64,000 nucleotides of DNA from Candidatus Hydrogenedentota bacterium (lineage in GTDB: Bacteria; UBA8481; J006). Within the stretch, counting starts at the first letter, position 1, and each line of letters starts with the position of its first letter. A program made the translations under genes and the position numbers. The stretch spans positions 47,680 to 111,679 of the forward strand of contig RFFU01000078.1 in NCBI GenBank assembly GCA_003697085.1, read 5' to 3'. This document shows positions 15,977 through 23,569 of the stretch, piece by piece. The notes beneath the pieces are model-generated. The model made no database searches. It saw only the letters and a list, made by a program, of their open reading frames with translations, and was not told the origin of the DNA.

Positions 15977-16734
15977 GGTATTTCTCCTCGGCCGTCTCCC
16001 GCCTCGGTTACGCTTCTATAAACCTCGCCGTTCTCGATATATAACCGTATTCCCTCCAGAGCCTCGACCTTTTCCGGATCGCTCAAGGCCACCACGATCT
16101 CCCTTCCTGCTTCCCGCAGAGCGAGAATTCGCTGAAGGATGAGGCGGCCTTCCGCGGGAGCGAGTCCCAGGAAAGGCTCGTCGAGAACGAGCATAGGGTA
16201 GGGCAACGCGGTCACGAGAAAGACGGCCGCCAACCTCTGCTCGCGATAGGAGAAGGCGCCAAGCGGCCTTCGAGAGCCGAGATCGAGCCCGAAGGTTTCC
16301 GCTGCTTCCTTCACACCATCGTCTTTCAGTCTTTTTTCGCCGAGACCGAGGAGTCGGCCGCGAAAGAGAAGATTTTCCCTCAGCGTTCGTTCCGGGAGGA
16401 AGCCTCCCGTTTGCGGCAGATACCCCACGACTTTCCGAAGCCGTCTGTTTCGAAAAATCCCCCTGCCCGGTCCGATGCGGAATTGCATAACCTTGACATC
16501 TCCCGATAAATGGGGCCACCTCCCGGAAAGCGTACGGAGAAAGAGGCTCTTTCCGGACCCTCGAGGACCGTGAAGAAGCACCACACGGCCGACCTCGATT
16601 CCCAGGACAATCCGTTGAAGAACAGGAACGCGATGGCGGCGATCGGAATAGATCGTCACGCCGGAGAAAGAAAAAAGCCTGATCTGAATCCGCGGCGGCA
16701 CCACGCAAACCCTTTCCACCTGTTCGTACCTCAT
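15973..16734 (-). CDS. ftsE: FtsE-like ABC ATPase with divergent signature and H-loop
   Basis: 253 residues. The Walker A motif GPRGSGKS lies at 56-63, Q-loop Gln108 in YLPQ, and Walker B MLVLDEP at 181-187 with the catalytic glutamate present. The ABC signature normally reading LSGGQ is FSYREQR at 161-167, and the switch histidine after the next strand is Ser218 (ALSDPE). Position between trpC and ftsX, with ATGA-type overlaps on both sides, identifies it as the FtsX partner. The divergence means ATP hydrolysis could be slow or altered. About 20 extra residues precede the first strand. Confidence 0.78.
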   Translation of the reverse strand: MRYEQVERVCVVPPRIQIRLFSFSGVTIYSDRRHRVPVLQRIVLGIEVGRVVLLHGPRGSGKSLFLRTLSGRWPHLSGDVKVMQFRIGPGRGIFRNRRLRKVVGYLPQTGGFLPERTLRENLLFRGRLLGLGEKRLKDDGVKEAAETFGLDLGSRRPLGAFSYREQRLAAVFLVTALPYPMLVLDEPFLGLAPAEGRLILQRILALREAGREIVVALSDPEKVEALEGIRLYIENGEVYRSVTEAGDGRGEIP

Positions 16735-17507
16735 CGGGGATCCCCGGCGCGGCTCGTCCGAAATTTCTCGACGAGGCTCTTTACCTCGCCGAATCGCCGG
16801 ACATGGCGGAGAAAAGCGCCACCGATCAGAACGGCGTCGGCCCGCTGCGGCAGATCCTCCGGGCTTTCATAGCCTGACTCGGCGACAAGAAGGTAGCCGG
16901 CAGGAACATCCCGCGCCAGTTCCCGCGCTCGATTTGCATCGGTTTCGTACGAAGGACTCGAAAGATCGCGATTGTTGATCCCGACGATCTCGGTGTTTCG
17001 TGGAAGGCGTTTCAGGTCCTCGGCCGAATGGATCTCGACGAGAACATCGAGTTGCGCGTCGCGTGCCTCGTCCAAGAGGGCTTCTAGGACCGCGTCCTCG
17101 AGAAAAGCGACGATGACGAGAACGGCGTCGGCTCCGAGCACTACGGATTCGCGGATCTGTTCGGGCGCGAGGAGAAAATCCTTGCGGAGAACGGGCAGCG
17201 ACGTCTTCGCCGCCAGGTCTTCGAATTCCTCCGGGCTCATTCCAAAATGTCGATCCGAGAGGATCGAAAGGGCGTCGACTCCGGCCGCCTCGTATGCCTC
17301 CAACACCGGCCTCGGCTCGACCTCAAAGGAACCGGTGGACGGAGAGGAACGTTTGATCTCGGCGATGATGGAAAGACCGTCACGTGCCAACGCCTTCCGA
17401 AAGGAATATCGCCCCCGCCTCCGAGAACGCTTTTCCCACGGGCGCTCCTTCCGAAGACGTTCCACCTCCGCCTGTTTGGCCTCGAGGATTGTCTCGACGG
17501 AAATCAT
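16731..17507 (-). CDS. trpC: Indole-3-glycerol-phosphate synthase
   Basis: 258 residues, a TIM barrel. The catalytic lysine motifs are IIAEIKRSSPS (strand 1) and LRKDFLL (strand 4), followed by the VGINNRDL and VAESGY phosphate-site motifs. It closes the indole ring in tryptophan synthesis. No other trp gene is nearby. Instead it overlaps membrane-protein and ftsE genes at its start and stop (both ATGA), so it must be expressed with a cell-envelope operon. Confidence 0.95.
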   Translation of the reverse strand: MISVETILEAKQAEVERLRKERPWEKRSRRRGRYSFRKALARDGLSIIAEIKRSSPSTGSFEVEPRPVLEAYEAAGVDALSILSDRHFGMSPEEFEDLAAKTSLPVLRKDFLLAPEQIRESVVLGADAVLVIVAFLEDAVLEALLDEARDAQLDVLVEIHSAEDLKRLPRNTEIVGINNRDLSSPSYETDANRARELARDVPAGYLLVAESGYESPEDLPQRADAVLIGGAFLRHVRRFGEVKSLVEKFRTSRAGDPR

Positions 17508-18865
17508 CTTTCCTCCATCTGTACCAGCGTTTTTGTCACGCCGCGGATGAGAACATCAGAGTATTTCCAAAGGCAGCCAAATGCCAGCGCAACAAGACTC
17601 GTTCCCGCAAAGGATACGACGTAATGAAGAGACGGCGGGGTTATCGCCGGCAGAAAATCCGGATAACCTTCGAGGAGAATTCCGAAGGAAAAGAGGGCCC
17701 ACGTCACTTTCATAGTGCCAAGTCCGTAGTTGAAGAGCACCGGTGGCAGCGACAGGAAGACGATGCTGTCGAGGAGAAGAATCGCCGTTGTTGCCATTGA
17801 AGAAAAACGGGGAAAGGGGAGAAAGGGAGCCGGTTGCAGGAGAAAAAGCACGAGCAGGACAAAGGTCGCCGAAGCAACAGCCACAACGAACATCACCATC
17901 ACCTGAATAACGGGAAATCCCCATCGCAGATATTGTCGCAGGATGAAGAGGGAGGCGAGGACGAGCGTGCCGCGGGAGAAGAGACGAAGAGTGGGGATAA
18001 TCGTGGGATTCGCGAAGACCGGACCGAAGACTTGGTTTACGGAACCGGCCAGAAAAGAGGCCAGCAAAAGCACGAGGAACATCCGCATACTTCGGGAGTC
18101 GAAGTGATTCAGGAGAAGAATAAGGAGAAAGACGGTAAGAAGAGAGACTCCGGAGAGGGCAATCCGAGCCAAGGTCAAGAAATACGGTATCGGAAGAAAC
18201 GGAGGCACCGCGCTGAAGAGCACAACGAGAAAGAGGCCCCGCCGGACGAAGACCCGCACCTCCGAATAGGTAAATTCGTGCTCGGGATCCGACCGAAGGT
18301 GAAGCCCCGCCAGAAAGAAGAGTTCGAAGGCGGAAAGAGCCAAGGTGGGAAGCGCGAGGGAGAGCGCGGTTTTTTGTTCGAGAAAGGCAAAAAGGAGAAG
18401 GAAAAAGAGGCTTGGCGCGGTTCCTAGAACGATGACCCGCGTTCGGACGATGACGTCGATATCGCGTGACCGTCCCGGCGCGCCTGCAAGTATGAGCGGA
18501 ACGAGGAACCCGAAGAATCCGGCAAGAAAGAGTCCGTAACGAGGAAAGAGGGCGAAGACGGAAAGGAGATACCACGAATTCCTCCACCGGCCCGTTCGGA
18601 AATAAGAGGCCAGAGCGACACAGAAAGAGAGCCCCAAACCCAAGGGAAGAGCGATAACCGGTGAAAACCAGGAGGGAAGCAATGATTCCGTAAATCGTGA
18701 AAAAGCGGCGGAAAAAAGAAGGAGGATTTTGAAGAGAAGGAAGGTCCAGGTTTGAGCCAGAAGGACGGCGCGAGTCCGGCGGGCGGTCGTTCCGTGATGG
18801 CGCAGAATTCCGAAAAGGTAGATCGTGACGGCGAGATTGACGATGAGAAGAAGAACGAGATCCAT
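17504..18865 (-). CDS. Multi-pass membrane protein, unrecognised
   Basis: 453 residues from the ATG at 18865, which overlaps the upstream stop as TGATG and has GGAGG just before it; a longer frame to 19084 only reads the neighbour in another phase. Some 13-14 hydrophobic segments cover nearly the whole chain, with short charged loops and one longer arginine-rich loop near residues 210-225. I see no motif that assigns a family. It sits between another membrane protein and trpC, with overlaps on both sides. A role in envelope assembly with the FtsEX pair is possible but not shown. Confidence 0.72.
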   Translation of the reverse strand: MDLVLLLIVNLAVTIYLFGILRHHGTTARRTRAVLLAQTWTFLLFKILLLFSAAFSRFTESLLPSWFSPVIALPLGLGLSFCVALASYFRTGRWRNSWYLLSVFALFPRYGLFLAGFFGFLVPLILAGAPGRSRDIDVIVRTRVIVLGTAPSLFFLLLFAFLEQKTALSLALPTLALSAFELFFLAGLHLRSDPEHEFTYSEVRVFVRRGLFLVVLFSAVPPFLPIPYFLTLARIALSGVSLLTVFLLILLLNHFDSRSMRMFLVLLLASFLAGSVNQVFGPVFANPTIIPTLRLFSRGTLVLASLFILRQYLRWGFPVIQVMVMFVVAVASATFVLLVLFLLQPAPFLPFPRFSSMATTAILLLDSIVFLSLPPVLFNYGLGTMKVTWALFSFGILLEGYPDFLPAITPPSLHYVVSFAGTSLVALAFGCLWKYSDVLIRGVTKTLVQMEER

Positions 18866-20385
18866 CACACCGCCTCCTTCCGCCGTCTTTCGGTCTTCCC
18901 CACGAACGGGACCAACACTGCAAGAAGAGTTCCCGCTGCAAGGAGCTGTGCGCCTTTTTCGCTTTGCGTCCACATTTCCAAACCCGCAAGCGGAAAAGAA
19001 AAGAGAAAGATTTGTCTTATTAGGGAGCGGGGAACCCGTCCGAGGAAGAGCCCCAGACTGACAAACGTAAGAGGCAGCGTCCACCAGGGCGAAAGAGGGA
19101 TGAGGTCCAGAAAGAGGAAGAGAAGAAGGGGGAGAAGGAGACGAAGGTCCTTCTTGTCAGGCAATTCCGTCGAGAAGAAGAAAGCGAGAGAGAGAGCCGA
19201 GGCGGCCGCAAAGGAGTAGGAGGGTTGACCTGCTCCACGCGCGAGGAAAAGACCGGAAACGACGGCCGGTAGAAGCGTCAAAGCGGCCGCGTACCGGACC
19301 TTTTCATACGTCATTGCCAAGGCTGCGGGGGGAAAGGAGGCCGTGAGAAGAAGAAGACCTTCCCGCTCCCGTTCCGGCTGAAAGAAGAAAATGAGAAAGA
19401 GCAGAGCGGCGAGGGCGACACCGTTGCGCGCCCCTCCGCGGAAGCCCGACACCGCGAGGGAAAAGACGAGGCACCAAAGCAGAACGATCCAGGAGTAGAT
19501 CCATCGGGCCGAAGAAGTCTGCCTTGGCACGGGTGCACCAGCAACCTGCTGTATCTCGCGAATCGGCAAAACGCGGATTCCCGCGTTTCGAATCCTCTTC
19601 CAGACCTCTGGAAGGTCACGCTCCTCCGCCACGACGACCGAAACGCTATCTTCCTTTCTCCATGAGGCCGCGTCGCGTCCAACCAGTGAGTTGTCTTGCG
19701 AAAGAAAAAGCCTGTAGGAACGGACGGTCTTACCGCCGGGACCCCGCGAAATTACAAAGGAGTAGGAGGACGTTCCCCCCGGTGGAAAATCGGGATGGAA
19801 GACCTCCAGCCCGTAGTCTCTTAGGAGCCTTTCCGGAAGGGGCCCGCCGGTTCGGAGAATTTTGCGGACGGCGGAGACCGGTGCGTCGATTTCGAGGATA
19901 TAATTTCCCGGGAGATCGCCTCCAAAATTCCAGTTTCCATCGGAATAGGGGCGGACAGCTGAGGAACCGAGCGATTCGGAAAGGTCCTTGCGAAAGGTCT
20001 TGAAGAGAAGTGGATTTCCGGTAAAGAAGTATGCGGCTTCCGGGCGGATCGGTTTATCTCGAATCTGTTCCCACATATAGACATTCACGATTCCTTCCAT
20101 ACGGAAAAGCCGCAGGATCTCCGCACCGGACGCGACAGCGTAATCTCGTCCCGTTCCCTTGTTCGAGGAGGCGGCGATTAAAACGGCCGAAACGGGGATC
20201 TTCTCGATCATCGAAAGGGATCCCGTATCCTCGAGGATCGCGGTCGCCGAGGGCAGCCGTAGTGCCAAGGCCACCGCCTTCGGATGACGCGCGCTCGGGG
20301 CGGAAGGGAGGAGTGCATACTCGATCACTCCGAAAGCCAAGAGCAGACAGCCGAGAAGCGAGAGAATACGGGGAGAAGACGTCAC
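18865..20385 (-). CDS. Membrane protein with extracytoplasmic N-terminal domain (possibly DUF5693-like)
   Basis: 506 residues if it starts at the GTG at 20385. That start is set by an AGGAGGAGAAGG site and lies one base after the prfB stop; an ATG at 20472 would sit deep inside prfB. One N-terminal helix is followed by about 270 residues of soluble domain, then about eight helices. The soluble part alternates strands and helices and contains repeated mentions of a leucine-rich amphipathic block. The overall plan recalls DUF5693 proteins found beside polysaccharide pyruvyltransferases, but I hold that only weakly. It is strictly co-linear with prfB and the next membrane gene. Confidence 0.7.
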   Translation of the reverse strand: MTSSPRILSLLGCLLLAFGVIEYALLPSAPSARHPKAVALALRLPSATAILEDTGSLSMIEKIPVSAVLIAASSNKGTGRDYAVASGAEILRLFRMEGIVNVYMWEQIRDKPIRPEAAYFFTGNPLLFKTFRKDLSESLGSSAVRPYSDGNWNFGGDLPGNYILEIDAPVSAVRKILRTGGPLPERLLRDYGLEVFHPDFPPGGTSSYSFVISRGPGGKTVRSYRLFLSQDNSLVGRDAASWRKEDSVSVVVAEERDLPEVWKRIRNAGIRVLPIREIQQVAGAPVPRQTSSARWIYSWIVLLWCLVFSLAVSGFRGGARNGVALAALLFLIFFFQPEREREGLLLLTASFPPAALAMTYEKVRYAAALTLLPAVVSGLFLARGAGQPSYSFAAASALSLAFFFSTELPDKKDLRLLLPLLLFLFLDLIPLSPWWTLPLTFVSLGLFLGRVPRSLIRQIFLFSFPLAGLEMWTQSEKGAQLLAAGTLLAVLVPFVGKTERRRKEAV

Positions 20386-20386
20386 G

Positions 20387-21491
20387 CTATCCTTCTCCTC
20401 CTCGCAACCGCCATTGGACGGTTGCGTTGATGAATGCATCGAGATCGCCGTCCAGAACTCGCTGAACATCACCCCTTTCGACGTTGGTTCGATGATCTTT
20501 CACAAGCGTGTACGGTTGCAAGACGTACGAGCGGATCTGGCTTCCCCAGGCTATCTCCTTCTTTTCTCCCTGAATTTCTTGCAGCGTTTCCGCGCGTTCC
20601 CGAATCATGCGTTCATAGATTCTGGAACGGAGAATCTTCATTGCGGTGGCGCGGTTCTTGATTTGAGAGCGTTCTTTCTGGCAGGTCACGACGATGCCGG
20701 TAGGGAGGTGCGTGATCCGCACGGCCGAATCGGTGACGTTAACGTGTTGACCACCGGCTCCCGACGAACGGTAGGTATCGATCTTGAGGTCTTCGTCGCG
20801 AATCTCGACCGTGACTTCGTCCTCGACTTCCGGCATCACCTCGACCGAAGCGAAGGAGGTGTGGCGGCGGGCCGAGGCGTCGAAGGGCGAGATTCTCACG
20901 AGCCGGTGCACTCCGGCCTCGCCCCGGAGCTTTCCATAGCCGTACGGTCCCTTGACCAGAAAGGTGACCGACTTAATACCGGCTTCCTCACCGGGGAGCC
21001 GATCGAGTTCTTCCGTCACGTACCCGGAAGCCTCCGCCCATCGGAGGTACATCCGGTAGAGCATCGCCGCCCAATCGCAGGACTCCGTTCCGCCGGCGCC
21101 GGGGTGGATCGAGAGAATAGCATTGTTTTGGTCGTAGTCCTCGTGAAACGAGGCTTCCACGAGAGATTTCTCGATGGCTTCACTCAGTGAGCGGATCTCC
21201 GCCTCGCACTCACTCAGTATTCCCTGCTCTCCTTCCTCGATCGCCATCCGCGACAACTCCGAAAGGTCATCGAGCCTGCGCGAGTATTCCTCGAAGACGT
21301 CAACCTTCGACCGAACAGCGTTCAATTCCTTCATCGTTTTCGCCGCGGCGGCCGGATCATTCCAAAGAGCCGGTTCCTCCGAAGCCTTTTTCAGTTCGGC
21401 GAGGCGTCTCTTCAAACGATCGACGTCAAAGACGGTCTCCGAGTTCCGAAAGGGTCTTCCGCAAGGATGAAATTTGAGAATTGATCTCCAC
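20387..21491 (-). CDS. prfB: Peptide chain release factor 2, expressed by programmed +1 frameshift
   Basis: RF2 recognises UAA/UGA. The main frame (20387 to about 21427) has the SPF anticodon-like tripeptide in RISPFD and the GGQ catalytic motif in GAGGQHVN. The true start is a GTG at 21491 with GGAGGAG 5 bases upstream. It encodes [21 protein letters not shown] and then meets an in-frame TGA at 21426-21428. Slipping one base at CTTTGAC continues as DVDRLKRRL into the main frame, giving about 367 residues, close to the usual length. The coding join is 21491-21429 and then 21427-20387. It heads the operon running to ftsX. Confidence 0.95.
21425..21431 (-). promoter_or_regulatory. RF2 programmed frameshift site CTTTGAC
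   Basis: Read on the minus strand, CTT (21431-21429) is followed by TGA and C, the canonical slippage heptamer of bacterial prfB. A GGAG lies about 5 bases upstream of CTT and can act as the internal stimulatory Shine-Dalgarno, a little farther away than in E. coli. Low RF2 lets the ribosome slip +1 and make more RF2, so the gene is autoregulated. Confidence 0.93.
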
Positions 21492-21663
21492 GGATCTCCT
21501 CCACGTAGAATTGACGCCGGAGTCTAGCGGTTTCCCGTTTCAAGAACAAGTCCCGGCTTTTGGGAGACGTTTCCGCCTCTCGAAACGAATGCTGGAGAAC
21601 GGCAAGTCGGAAACCGGCGACCGCCAAAACCAGGAGATCCCTGCCACCTGTGATTTTTTTCCC

Positions 21664-21691
21664 TTTACAGCCTTCGAGTTTTCTTTAGAAT
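21664..21691 (+). promoter_or_regulatory. Sigma70-type promoter of mdh, near-leaderless
   Basis: TTTACA at 21664-21669 and TAGAAT at 21686-21691 are separated by 16 bases. Transcription would begin around 21698, only 2-4 bases before the ATG at 21701, and there is no Shine-Dalgarno. The mRNA is predicted to be leaderless or nearly so. Confidence 0.6.
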
Positions 21692-21700
21692 CCGCCCGTT

Positions 21701-22690
21701 ATGGGAAACACGATCACGGTCACGGTTACCGGAGCCGCCGGACAGATCGGATACAGTATCCTACCCCGGATCGCTTCCGGCGAGGTCTTCGGTCCGGAGA
21801 CGCGAATTCGGTTGCGCCTTCTGGAGATCACGCCGGCGATGCCGGCACTGGAAGGCGTGGTAATGGAACTGGATGATTGCGCCTTTCCTCTCCTCGAATC
21901 GATCACGCCCACCGACGACCCGGAGACGGCCTTCGACGGCGTGAACTGGGCCCTGTTGATCGGCTCCCGGCCTCGGACGAAGGGAATGGAACGGAACGAT
22001 CTCATCCGCGTCAACGGTCCGATCTTCGTGGGACAGGGGCAGGCGCTTCAGTCGAAGGCGGCTTCCGACGTTCGCGTCGTCGTCGTCGGCAATCCCTGCA
22101 ACACGAATTGTCTCATTGCGATGCGGAACGCGCCCGAAATTCCCTCGAATCGCTTCAGCGCAATGACTTTTCTCGACCAGAATCGCGCCCAGGCACAGCT
22201 GGCCAAAAAAGCCGGAGTCCCCGTCTCCGACGTCACCAATGTCACCATCTGGGGCAACCACTCCGCCACGCAATATCCCGACGCCTACAACGCCCGAATC
22301 CGGGGGAAACCGGCCGCGGAAGTGATCGGAGACGAAGGATGGATCCGATCGACCTTTCTCGAGACGGTACAGAAGCGGGGAGCGGCCATTATCGCCGCAC
22401 GAGGACTCTCTTCGGCAATGTCCGCGGCCAACGCCGCGATCGATCATGTCCGCGCTTTTCTGAACCCTACCCGCAACGGGACGTGGTTCTCCGCCGCCGT
22501 TCCCAGCGACGGCTCTTATGGCGTGGACGAAGGTCTTGTTTTCTCCTTCCCTCTCACAAGCGACGGTCAAGGAGGTTACCGGATCGTTCCCGAAATCCCG
22601 TGGAACGATTTCGCCCGCGAGAAAATCAGTGCGACCCTGGAAGAACTCCGAAAGGAAAAGTCCGTCGTAACCGATCTTCTTCCGACCTGA
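21701..22690 (+). CDS. mdh: Malate dehydrogenase (cytosolic, type 2)
   Basis: 329 residues, the long MDH type related to the cytosolic enzyme and not to the LDH-like MDH. The NAD loop is GAAGQIG at 11-17. Substrate-binding arginines are in [19 protein letters not shown] follows, and the catalytic histidine lies in [13 protein letters not shown]. It interconverts malate and oxaloacetate. The gene stands alone, divergent from prfB, and has no ribosome site. Its predicted promoter lies so close that translation probably starts on a leaderless message. Confidence 0.94.
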   Translation: MGNTITVTVTGAAGQIGYSILPRIASGEVFGPETRIRLRLLEITPAMPALEGVVMELDDCAFPLLESITPTDDPETAFDGVNWALLIGSRPRTKGMERNDLIRVNGPIFVGQGQALQSKAASDVRVVVVGNPCNTNCLIAMRNAPEIPSNRFSAMTFLDQNRAQAQLAKKAGVPVSDVTNVTIWGNHSATQYPDAYNARIRGKPAAEVIGDEGWIRSTFLETVQKRGAAIIAARGLSSAMSAANAAIDHVRAFLNPTRNGTWFSAAVPSDGSYGVDEGLVFSFPLTSDGQGGYRIVPEIPWNDFAREKISATLEELRKEKSVVTDLLPT

Positions 22691-22841
22691 TCGTTCTTCC
22701 TTTCCGGCGTACTCTCTCCTTCTCACCGTCGCGGTCGAGCAAGACAGGCCGGATTTTCGGACCGGCCGGTTCCGTCAAGCGAAAAATGCCCCCCTTTTCA
22801 TGCCCCCGGAATGGAGGCCTCTGAAAGACACTGATTATTGC

Positions 22842-22870
22842 TTGAACATTTGTTCAATTGATGCTATATT
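22842..22870 (+). promoter_or_regulatory. Promoter with overlapping SmtB/CzrA-type zinc operator
   Basis: TTGAACATTTGTTCAA at 22842-22857 is a perfect 7-2-7 inverted repeat matching the TGAACA-N2-TGTTCA core of ArsR/SmtB metal-sensor operators. Its left arm doubles as a -35 (TTGAAC, 22842-22847), with a -10 TATATT at 22865-22870 after 17 bases. Repressor binding would block polymerase directly. It lies about 255 bases before the repressor gene, so the transcript has a long leader with no convincing gene in it. Confidence 0.85.
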
Positions 22871-23125
22871 GTCGATGATGCCGGAATGGCGATACCGCAC
22901 CACACGAAAAGAAGCCCCCGCTTTTTGCTCCATTTTTCTACTCCCGGCCTCCGCCCTCTCCCTTTCACCGTCTTCTTTGCCGAACTGAGGCTCTCTCCAA
23001 GCCCGTTCCTTTCTTTTTTTCAAAAAATTCCATCTGCTCCTCGATTCTTTCACTCCCCCCAAGTCCCGTTGGGAATTCCTATGCCCCCCTGCATAAACCC
23101 CCGTGACAGAAAGGAGATGTAGTTT

Positions 23126-23569
23126 ATGCCGCAAAGACGAAAGAACGCTCGTGAAAGAAAAACAAAACGGAAGCGAAATGTTTCAAGAAGCAACAAAGCG
23201 CACGGAATAGGAATGGTGGCAACCGAGATCTGCGAGGAATTCCTCCTCCATCCCAGGAACCTCGCGCACGTACGAAAGCGCCGGCTTTCCTCCGAGGACG
23301 CCCGGCATTTAGCGGAACTCTTCAAGATCCTCGGGGATCCGACGCGGGTGCGGATTCTTCAAGCGTTGCTCTGGAAGAAACTGTGTGTCTGCGATATATC
23401 CGCGCTCTTGGAGATCTCCGTCTCCGCTGTCTCTCACCAACTACGCCTTCTTCGCTCCGCCCGCTTGGTTCGTTCGGAGCGGAGAGGAAAGTATATCTTC
23501 TACGCTCTCGACGATTCGCACGTCGCGACGTTGTTCGAAGAAGGAAGAAGACATGTCGAACACGGCTAG
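23126..23569 (+). CDS. ArsR/SmtB-family metal-responsive repressor (zinc/cobalt or cadmium sensor)
   Basis: 147 residues. A winged-helix domain spans about 55-130. The alpha5 metal site Asp130, His132, His143 and His146 has the D-x-H...H-x2-H spacing of CzrA. Cys87 and Cys89 in CVCD, together with Cys36 in the N-terminal arm, are the kind of ligands used by CadC for its alpha3N site, so both sites may exist. The N-terminal ~29 residues are unusually basic. The start has AAGGAG 9 bases upstream. The operator at 22842 and the ATPase gene overlapping its 3' end by 17 bases make it the autoregulated repressor of this unit. Confidence 0.9.
   Translation: MPQRRKNARERKTKRKRNVSRSNKAHGIGMVATEICEEFLLHPRNLAHVRKRRLSSEDARHLAELFKILGDPTRVRILQALLWKKLCVCDISALLEISVSAVSHQLRLLRSARLVRSERRGKYIFYALDDSHVATLFEEGRRHVEHG

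Noticed and set aside
22747-22767. GGCCGG...CCGGCC hairpin after mdh
   Set aside because: The stem is real but no T-run follows; it could be chance in GC-rich sequence.
22886-23122. Possible 78-residue gene in the leader of the metal-sensor operon
   Set aside because: No ribosome site, composition dominated by Pro/Phe/Ser from pyrimidine-rich DNA, and no recognisable motif; I treat it as leader.
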